DNA of 12,194 bases, from positions 9,345-21,538 of the forward strand of contig DKFG01000050.1 in NCBI GenBank assembly GCA_002452325.1, read 5' to 3'. The notes under the pieces are model-generated. The model saw nothing but the letters and a program-made list of their open reading frames with translations. It was not told where the DNA came from and did not search any database. Position numbers and translations under genes: made by a program. The stretch comes from Geobacter sp. UBA6802. Its GTDB lineage: Bacteria > Desulfobacterota > Desulfuromonadia > Geobacterales > Pseudopelobacteraceae. Of this stretch, positions 6,624 to 12,194 are shown one piece after another; positions within the stretch are counted from its first letter, which is position 1; the number at the start of each line of letters is the position of its first letter.

Positions 6624-7631
6624 ATGTCACCTCCGATCCTGCCCATTGCAACCGCTCTGGCCCCTGCGGCCCCGTACAGTCGTGCTCTGCTGGTGGAGCA
6701 ACTGCGGGGGCTCATCAGCAGACCTGCTACCGGCTACCTGGCCATCACCGCAGGCGAGCGGCTCTACCTCCTGTTCATCTTTCAGGGCCGACCCTACGCA
6801 GCCGGGCTGCTGGTGCACGACAAACCGGCACAATTGACCATCACCAACCTCTGTGCTCAATTGGCATCTATCCGCGACAACTCCGGCACACTGGCGCTCT
6901 ATGAAACCGACCCGGTGCTGTTAAAATCCCTGTTGGTGTTTCTCCAGGATGAGCCAGCCGCCAAAGGCCCGCTGCCATTGATCAATCTTGAGGGGATGGT
7001 ACAGCAGATCCATGAGCAGGCAGCCGATGCCCTGGTGGTGCTGGAACGGGACGGCAGGCACAATTTCTTCTTCTTCCTGGACGGTACCAAGACCGCTGCC
7101 TACTGGTCGGAAAAACCGCTTGATGACCTGACCGGTCTGCAGGTAGATGAGCAGATGCTGCTGTATGCCTACCAAAAGGCGGATCACCCGGTCAACGCTA
7201 CCATCTATCTTACCCTTAACACCATGGAGTCGCGGGATTCATCAACGGTTTCGCTGGAAGGGCTGGTACGGCTTTTTGCCGAGGCCGAGGAATCCGATAA
7301 AACTATCGGACCGGGCAGTCTCACGCTGCCACATTATGAACAACTCAGACTGCAGGTACTGGAAGGGGATCAGGCAGGCACCACTCTGGGCGGTGCATTG
7401 CCCTGTGTACTGGGCAGAAAGGACGCCGACATCATCATCAATGACCCGATGGTCTCCAAGCGGCATGCCGCCATTCAGTGCGTCAACGGCAGGCTGGTAC
7501 TGATCGATCTGCACAGCACCAACGGCACCACCTTGAACGGAGAACCGGTTACCCAACGGGAACTGAAGCAAGGAGACCGGATCGGCCTTGGCCAGACCCT
7601 GCTGCAGGTAGAATCGATCAACCCCTCGTAA
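6624..7631 (+). CDS. FHA-domain phosphothreonine-binding protein with duplicated N-terminal region
   Basis: A 335-residue soluble protein and the only plus-strand gene. Residues about 243-331 form an FHA domain with the usual phosphothreonine-binding marks: Gly264-Arg265 (LGRKDADI), Ser278 and His281 (VSKRH), and Asn300-Gly301 (STNGTTLNG). FHA domains read Thr phosphorylation made by Hanks-type kinases. Residues 1 to about 220 match nothing I recognise with certainty. They seem to contain two related units (about 27-63 and 121-161), each ending in a run of aromatic residues, then [QD]G and Ala, somewhat like DUF4388/PATAN modules. The ORF is open from an ATG at 6534, but that ATG has no well-placed ribosome binding site and the promoter lies downstream of it, so I start at 6624. 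The 3' end overlaps the convergent PP2C gene by 14 bp. Context suggests a reader of signals set by the neighbouring kinase and phosphatase. Confidence 0.85.
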   Translation: MSPPILPIATALAPAAPYSRALLVEQLRGLISRPATGYLAITAGERLYLLFIFQGRPYAAGLLVHDKPAQLTITNLCAQLASIRDNSGTLALYETDPVLLKSLLVFLQDEPAAKGPLPLINLEGMVQQIHEQAADALVVLERDGRHNFFFFLDGTKTAAYWSEKPLDDLTGLQVDEQMLLYAYQKADHPVNATIYLTLNTMESRDSSTVSLEGLVRLFAEAEESDKTIGPGSLTLPHYEQLRLQVLEGDQAGTTLGGALPCVLGRKDADIIINDPMVSKRHAAIQCVNGRLVLIDLHSTNGTTLNGEPVTQRELKQGDRIGLGQTLLQVESINPS

Positions 7632-8421
7632 ACAGACGCTTCATCCCGCCCAATAGTCCTTTTTCAGCTTCAGCAGCCAGTAGGATTACCGAGATATTAT
7701 CCCGTCCGCCCCGGCCATTGGCACAGGCCACCAGCTCTTGGCAGGCTGTCTCCGGAGAGGCAGCCACACTGATCAGGGCAGCAATCTCCTCATCAGCCAC
7801 CATGCCGGACAGGCCATCAGAGCAGAGCAGCAGGCGATCACCCGGCTGCAGGCTCAACTCATTCAAATCCACCAGCACTGATTCCTCATGGCCAACCGCC
7901 CGGCTCAGCACGTTACGGCCCTGGGCAAACAGCGCCTCATCCCTGGTCATCAGACCGGCCCGTACCTTTTCTTCAATCCAGGAATGATCCTGGGTCAGCT
8001 GTCGCAGCACTCCACCACGCAACAGATAAGCCCGGCTGTCCCCCACATGGGCAATCGATACAGTGCTCCCCTCAACAAGCATGGCCACAACCGTGGTCCC
8101 CATGCCGCGCCACTCCGGCCTGGCAAAGGCAGCCTCAAACACCGCCCGGTTGGCAAAGCGCACTGCCGATCCCAGCAGATTGGCCGCAGCCGAATGTCCG
8201 GCAACCGCTTCACCCACCAGCGGGGCATGGCCTTTGGCAGCCATCTGCAGGTAATCCTTCAGGGTATCCAGACAGATCCGGCTGGCAAACTCGCCCCCCT
8301 TGTGCCCCCCCATGCCGTCGGCCACGACATACAGGTTTAGAGAAGGCTCCAACAGAATGGCATCCTCATTATGGGGCCGTACCCGGCCCACGTCAGTCAG
8401 TCCAAAGGCGGTCAGGTGCAT
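7618..8421 (-). CDS. PP2C-family (PPM) Ser/Thr protein phosphatase, PstP/Stp1-like
   Basis: A 267-residue soluble phosphatase that removes phosphate from Ser/Thr residues, the usual counterpart of bacterial Hanks kinases. PPM motifs appear in order: RPHNED (15-20, Asp20), VVADGMGGH (32-40, Asp35), GMGTTVV (106-112), HVGDSRAYL (125-133, Asp128), LTQDHS (142-147), SDGLSGMV (201-208, Asp202) and GGRDNISVIL (238-247, Asp241). All metal-binding aspartates are present, so it should be active. There is no membrane segment, unlike mycobacterial PstP. The ATG has GGGGTGA a few nt upstream and lies 3 nt after the kinase stop, so the two are one transcription unit, probably translated together. The 3' end overlaps the FHA gene on the other strand by 14 bp. 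Confidence 0.95.
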   Translation of the reverse strand: MHLTAFGLTDVGRVRPHNEDAILLEPSLNLYVVADGMGGHKGGEFASRICLDTLKDYLQMAAKGHAPLVGEAVAGHSAAANLLGSAVRFANRAVFEAAFARPEWRGMGTTVVAMLVEGSTVSIAHVGDSRAYLLRGGVLRQLTQDHSWIEEKVRAGLMTRDEALFAQGRNVLSRAVGHEESVLVDLNELSLQPGDRLLLCSDGLSGMVADEEIAALISVAASPETACQELVACANGRGGRDNISVILLAAEAEKGLLGGMKRLFTRG

Positions 8422-8424
8422 AGG

Positions 8425-10902
8425 TCACCCCAATTTATGCAGACACATCTTGACATGCTCCACCACCTCGCTGGCGTTCTGATAACGTTTGGCCAGATCC
8501 TTGGTCATCAGACGGTGGGCGATGTAGGCACAACACTGCGGGACATTCGGATCAATCTGGGTGATCAGCACCGGCGGCTTGTTGGCAATGGCGTACATCA
8601 GCGCGGCGATGCTCTCACCGGTAAACGGCTTCTGGCCGCAAAGCAGCTCGTACATGGCTACCCCCAATGAGAACAGGTCGGAGCGGCCATCCACCTTCTG
8701 ACCGGCCACCTGCTCCGGCGACATGTAGCTGGGGGTACCCAGCACCGTGCCGGTCTGGGTAGCGGATGAGGTGGAGATACGGGCGATGCCGAAGTCGGCA
8801 ATCTTGACCGTACCGTCGTTCAGCAGCATGATGTTGGCCGGTTTGATGTCGCGATGCACGATCCCCCTGGCATGGGCAAAGGCCAAGCCTTCGGCCGTGC
8901 TGCCGATGATCCGCAGCAGATCTTTCACCGGCAGCAGCTTGTCCTTCTTGATGTACGGAGTCAGGTCAGAGCCTTCCAGCAGCTCCATGGCCACGTAGGC
9001 CAGGTCCTCCTCTTCGCCAACATCATAAATCGTCACGATATTGGGATGGTTAAGGGTACCGGCTGCCTCGGCCTCACGGAAGAACCGCTTCTTGGTCTCT
9101 TCCAGCAGGTCCGGGTCCACCTCTTCAAACCGCACGGTCTTGATCGCCACCTGACGGTTGATCTTGGGGTCCTTGCCCAGATAGACCACCCCCATGGCGC
9201 CCCGGCCCAGCTCTTTCTGGATCTCGTAACGTCCAATGGTGGGGGCCGAGACCGTCACACCACCCGGACCGGCGATGATGGTACCTTCACGCCGTCCGCT
9301 GCCGCCAAAGATCATGGTCTCGCCCGCCACCTTCATGGTGGCGATTCTCTCCCTGATATCCTTGTAATCACCAGCGGTCAGGATATGCTCGTAGACTGCG
9401 CCGGATTTGTTGAACATCCGCTTGCGCTCAAAATCAAGGGCCAAGTTGTAGAGCAGATCCTTGACTGTCTCATCTTCAATCGGGCATTTGCGAAACTTTT
9501 CAAAGGCCAGATCCAGCAGCCCCTGGCCCTGAAACGAGAGCCCCAGCATCTTGTTGGTCTCGATGCTGTCACTCTCCACCAGCTCGTTACGCCGTTCGGT
9601 CACCATGTAGCGCAGCGAGACCTGGGCGGTATAGCCGATGGCCAGCACCAGGGTCGGCCCCACCATCCCCAGCCAGAGCCCCTGCCCCATGAACAGCCAG
9701 ACTGCAGCGCCATTCCAGAGCAGCAACAGGGCCAGGGCAATGGCGGCACTGATGCCGGCCTTCAGACGCGGCATGGCCAGAGCCAGAAACAGCCCGAACA
9801 GCAGCATGGCCCCCAGTTCCACCCAGCGAAACCAGGCCGGTCGTGCGATATGATTATTGTTGAGCAGGTTTTCAAGAACCGTGGCCATCATCTCAATGGC
9901 TGGATAGGTGGATTGCAGCGGCGTAACCGTAAACCCGGCAATACCGGTAGCCACCGGACCGATCAGCACGATCTTGCCCTTAAACTGCTCAGGCCACACC
10001 GCGCCTGAAGCCACGTCAAAAAAGGAGTAGGTGGGAAAGCTGCCAAACCCGCCGCTGTAACTGATCAGCATCCGGGCCCGCTCATCAACCGCCACCTTCA
10101 GCTTTCCGGCGCTCAGGGTACCGGTATCGATCTTCAGCTCTTGGGGGTTGATACGCAGATACTGCAAGGCTGCCTGCAGGGCAAACGATGGGAACAGCCG
10201 CCCCTGGTACTGAATCGCCAACGGTTCACGGCGCACGGTACCATCACGGTCCGGCTCAATGTTGATATGCCCCAGGGCACGGGCCTGCCCGGCAAAGGGA
10301 GGAATCGGGGCGGTCAGCTCGCTGCCTTGCAGGAGCCGGACAGAACCGGCGTACGGCACGGAGGATTTTTTCAGGTAGGCCGCCAGATTGGGGTCTGGGT
10401 TGGAGGCCTGTTCCCCAAGGGTAAAAAAGAGCGGCAGCATCACGGTGCCGGTGCCGGACAGGGCCTGGGTCAGCAGGGCATCGTTATCCAGGCGCTGGGC
10501 AGACTGATTGATCGCCTCAAGCACTACAGCGCTGCCCCCCAGGCTGGCCACGGTTTCCTGCAGCGCCTTCATCTCCTCAAGGCCTGAATTATGGTCTGCC
10601 TCGGTGTAGAGGATATTGGTGCCGATCAGCGCCGGCTGATACTCGGCAAGCTGAGCCAAAAGCTCGGCCATATAGCCCCGTGGCCAGGGCCAGCGCCCCA
10701 ACCGTTCGATGCTGCCATCGTCTATGGCCACCAACACCACCGGAGACTGGGGCTTCTTGGCCCGCAGCCCGGCCCGCAGGTCATACAGTTTGTACTCCAG
10801 CAACTGCAACGGATACCAGTTCAGCAGCACCGCCAGCGCCAGCATCACGGTGACCAGCATCCCCACCAGCCACCCTTCCTGTAACATCCGAGGAATCTTC
10901 AT
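8425..10902 (-). CDS. Transmembrane CHASE2-domain Ser/Thr protein kinase
   Basis: An 825-residue sensor kinase. TM1 is at about 10-30, followed by an extracytoplasmic CHASE2 domain (about 33-350; FPTYSFFDV, FKGKIVLIGPVATG), then three membrane segments (about 360-378, 382-405, 408-430) that return the chain to the cytoplasm. A TPR-like helical linker (about 450-520) and a Gly-rich stretch (530-555) lead to the kinase domain (559 to about 820). The kinase core is complete: GRGAMG loop (566-571), Lys588 (VAIK), Glu610 (alphaC), His683-Arg684-Asp685, Asn690, Asp703 (DFG) and SPE (728-730). The activation loop contains Thr-Gln-Thr at 715-717, aligning with the autophosphorylated pair of mycobacterial PknB. 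The ORF extends 13 codons further, but the ATG at 10900-10902 has AGAGGGG at 5-nt spacing and precedes TM1, so I chose it. It lies upstream of the phosphatase by 3 nt. The CHASE2 ligand is unknown. Confidence 0.95.
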   Translation of the reverse strand: MKIPRMLQEGWLVGMLVTVMLALAVLLNWYPLQLLEYKLYDLRAGLRAKKPQSPVVLVAIDDGSIERLGRWPWPRGYMAELLAQLAEYQPALIGTNILYTEADHNSGLEEMKALQETVASLGGSAVVLEAINQSAQRLDNDALLTQALSGTGTVMLPLFFTLGEQASNPDPNLAAYLKKSSVPYAGSVRLLQGSELTAPIPPFAGQARALGHINIEPDRDGTVRREPLAIQYQGRLFPSFALQAALQYLRINPQELKIDTGTLSAGKLKVAVDERARMLISYSGGFGSFPTYSFFDVASGAVWPEQFKGKIVLIGPVATGIAGFTVTPLQSTYPAIEMMATVLENLLNNNHIARPAWFRWVELGAMLLFGLFLALAMPRLKAGISAAIALALLLLWNGAAVWLFMGQGLWLGMVGPTLVLAIGYTAQVSLRYMVTERRNELVESDSIETNKMLGLSFQGQGLLDLAFEKFRKCPIEDETVKDLLYNLALDFERKRMFNKSGAVYEHILTAGDYKDIRERIATMKVAGETMIFGGSGRREGTIIAGPGGVTVSAPTIGRYEIQKELGRGAMGVVYLGKDPKINRQVAIKTVRFEEVDPDLLEETKKRFFREAEAAGTLNHPNIVTIYDVGEEEDLAYVAMELLEGSDLTPYIKKDKLLPVKDLLRIIGSTAEGLAFAHARGIVHRDIKPANIMLLNDGTVKIADFGIARISTSSATQTGTVLGTPSYMSPEQVAGQKVDGRSDLFSLGVAMYELLCGQKPFTGESIAALMYAIANKPPVLITQIDPNVPQCCAYIAHRLMTKDLAKRYQNASEVVEHVKMCLHKLG

Positions 10903-10929
10903 CACTGCCCCTCTCACCTGTTTGCACTC

Positions 10930-10957
10930 ACTGTACCGCACTTGGGCGATGATGCAA
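10930..10957 (-). promoter_or_regulatory. Possible promoter for the kinase-phosphatase operon
   Basis: On the minus strand TTGCAT (10952-10957) and TACAGT (10930-10935) are separated by 16 bp in the 61-bp gap between the YkgJ-family gene and the kinase. The predicted start near 10923 leaves a leader of about 21 nt that includes the kinase ribosome binding site. The matches are 3 of 6 and 4 of 6, so support is moderate. The kinase could also be read from upstream genes. Confidence 0.3.
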
Positions 10958-10963
10958 GCCCTG

Positions 10964-11641
10964 CTACTCCCACAGGCTTTCAGGCAAGATCTCCCCCAGT
11001 AGTAGCGACCGTACCAGATCAGGCCTGCCCAGAAAAATCGAAACCCCGGCGCTCAGCTCAATACTGCGGCTCATGATCTTCTGTTGGTCCAGCGCGTGCG
11101 CCAGGGCACAAAAGGCTGTATCAATCACCAGCTTGCGGGTCGTATCCATTGGTACGGCAAAACTGCTGTCAAAGACCGACGGATCCAGCACCTCGCGACA
11201 GGCTGCCTGATCCAGCGAGGTAACACCGCGACAAACCAGCGGCCTCACCGGATAAACGCCGCAACGACCGGCCTGATCCAGAAAGGGGCAGACGGTACTG
11301 CGGTGAATCCGCTCACTATCCTCCATCCAGCGCACCCGCACCGCCTGCTTCCGCAGTTGATCCAGCAACAGCTCCCGATCTCCCTCGGGGGTCCGCATTT
11401 CAAGCCAGGCCGCAATCACCGCCGCTTCAGGCAGCAGCACCGCCACGTTCAAAACGCAGCAGTGGGAGCAACCGGCCCGGCAGGCCACCTCACGATGACC
11501 AGCCAGCTCCTCAACACTATCAACAAAGGCAGACATAACCGCTGTCAGCCCCTTTTGATCATGGGCCGTGGCCAGCAACTCGGCTGCCACCTGAAACAGT
11601 CGGGATTCAGTCTTGCGCAGATCAATCTTGTGGTCCTTCAT
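10964..11641 (-). CDS. YkgJ-family cysteine-cluster (putative Zn/Fe-binding) protein
   Basis: A 225-residue cytoplasmic protein with the YkgJ-type cysteine cluster. Cys54, Cys58, Cys61 and Cys62 lie in CRAGCSHCC. Cys118 (CPFLD), Cys127 (GRCGVY) and Cys137 (RPLVCRG) follow, giving the CPfl-x-C-x-Y-x-RP-x-C pattern of the family. Cys148 and Cys178 are further cysteines. The family is annotated as zinc- or iron-chelating, and no enzyme activity is established. The N-terminal 50 residues are helical with no signal peptide. The ATG has GGGGAGG at 5-nt spacing. It begins 11 nt after the YfbR-type gene, so the two are probably co-transcribed; the kinase follows after 61 bp. Family assignment is good; function is unknown. 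Confidence 0.85.
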   Translation of the reverse strand: MKDHKIDLRKTESRLFQVAAELLATAHDQKGLTAVMSAFVDSVEELAGHREVACRAGCSHCCVLNVAVLLPEAAVIAAWLEMRTPEGDRELLLDQLRKQAVRVRWMEDSERIHRSTVCPFLDQAGRCGVYPVRPLVCRGVTSLDQAACREVLDPSVFDSSFAVPMDTTRKLVIDTAFCALAHALDQQKIMSRSIELSAGVSIFLGRPDLVRSLLLGEILPESLWE

Positions 11642-11652
11642 ACCAGCCTCCC

Positions 11653-12194
11653 CTACCCCAGATGCAGCTCATCCAATGACAGGCGGTAGCCCGGCAGGAA
11701 GTGATCAAGGAAGTAGATCACCTCCGGCAACGGGCTTTTCCGCAGGCTTTCCAGATGCTCCTGGCCTGCCCGCTTGAACTCAAGGTTACCGGACTTTTCT
11801 TCTTCTATGCACTTGATCAGGGCCGCGATCTTGTCGGCTGCCTTGATGATCGGCTGATACTCCTGATCCTGCTCCTCAAAGAAGAACAGCGGTTCATACA
11901 CCTGTGACAACTCCGGCGGCAGCATGGCCAACAGCTTCCTGCGGGCACGGTCTTCAAGCTGGTGGAACGATCTTTTGAAATTGGGGTTAAAGTGCTTCAC
12001 CGGCGTCGGCATATCACCGGTAAAAATCTCGCTGGCATCGTGAAAAATGCCGTACATGGCCGCCTGGTTGGGGTCAAGCGTACCGCCATAAAAGGTATTG
12101 CGGATCACAGCCAGGGCGTGGGCCAGCATAGCCACATCCAGGGAATGCTCTTTGATGTTCTCCGGCTGAGTGTTGCGCATCAGCCCCCAGCGGT
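11653..12194 (-). CDS. yfbR: YfbR-type HD-domain 5'-deoxynucleotidase (N-terminus outside window)
   Basis: An HD-superfamily phosphohydrolase closely resembling E. coli YfbR, which dephosphorylates deoxyribonucleoside 5'-monophosphates in nucleotide salvage. About 180 residues are visible. An internal ATG at 12178-12180 could be mistaken for the start, but the codons before it read RWGL, matching the RWPLMRN of E. coli YfbR (Arg18 and Trp19 bind substrate), so the gene continues past the right edge by about 17 residues. Counting from that ATG, the HD metal ligands are His12 (KEHSLDVAM), His47-Asp48 (FHDASE) and Asp116 (KAADKIAA), each exactly 21 residues short of E. coli His33, His68-Asp69 and Asp137. 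Glu51 and Asp56 (EIFTGDMPTPVKHFN) are also conserved. All catalytic residues are present. It lies 11 nt upstream of the YkgJ-family gene. Confidence 0.92.
   Translation of the reverse strand, partial: RWGLMRNTQPENIKEHSLDVAMLAHALAVIRNTFYGGTLDPNQAAMYGIFHDASEIFTGDMPTPVKHFNPNFKRSFHQLEDRARRKLLAMLPPELSQVYEPLFFFEEQDQEYQPIIKAADKIAALIKCIEEEKSGNLEFKRAGQEHLESLRKSPLPEVIYFLDHFLPGYRLSLDELHLG

Noticed and set aside
8854..10008. Plus-strand open frame of 384 codons opposite the kinase gene
   Set aside because: It lies wholly within the kinase coding region, its translation is rich in His, Gln, Gly and Pro with no domain, and long antisense open frames are expected from the codon usage here.
10940..10964. 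Terminator after the YkgJ-family gene (GGGC ... GCCC inverted repeat, minus strand)
   Set aside because: The stem is only 4 bp with a 10-base loop and there is no following T run.

Overview
The window is a gene-dense bacterial chromosome segment of moderately high GC. Gene content and protein character suggest a deltaproteobacterium of the Geobacter/Trichlorobacter/Desulfuromonas type. The indicators are a CHASE2-Ser/Thr kinase, a roadblock/LC7 protein and a TPR protein embedded in a shikimate operon, and an AccB/AccC pair close to Geobacter proteins as I remember them. This placement is inference from familiarity; no search was run. No tRNA, rRNA, CRISPR array, insertion sequence or phage gene was seen. 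No stretch over 300 bases lacks a gene; the longest gap is about 119 bp (6505-6623).

Region 1 (1-6504, all minus strand) reads in the order aroC, aroK, aroB, TPR protein, roadblock/LC7 protein, aroQ, M24 Xaa-Pro peptidase, accB, accC (cut by the left edge). The first six genes overlap or lie within 5 nt of each other, so they should be one translationally coupled operon. A 63-bp gap separates aroQ from the peptidase/acc part. AroB, AroQ, AroK and AroC supply four of the seven shikimate-pathway steps to chorismate. AccB and AccC form the biotin half of acetyl-CoA carboxylase, the entry to fatty acid synthesis.

Region 2 (6505-6623) is the only divergent intergenic region. It holds a near-consensus promoter (TTGACA, 16 bp, TATAGT) for the plus-strand FHA gene, placed so close to its ATG that the transcript should be leaderless. 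A weaker minus-strand candidate may drive aroC.

Region 3 (6624-10902) is a phospho-signalling set: a plus-strand FHA-domain protein, and a minus-strand pair of a transmembrane CHASE2-type Ser/Thr kinase and a PP2C phosphatase. The FHA and phosphatase genes converge and overlap by 14 bp. Writer, eraser and reader of Thr phosphorylation lie side by side, so they probably form one pathway.

Region 4 (10964-12194, minus strand) holds a YkgJ-type cysteine-cluster protein preceded by a YfbR-type HD-domain 5'-deoxynucleotidase, whose N-terminus lies beyond the right edge.

Most of the window is core metabolism. The less understood parts are the phospho-signalling set, especially the duplicated N-terminal region of the FHA protein and its leaderless promoter, and the TPR/roadblock pair inside the aro operon.
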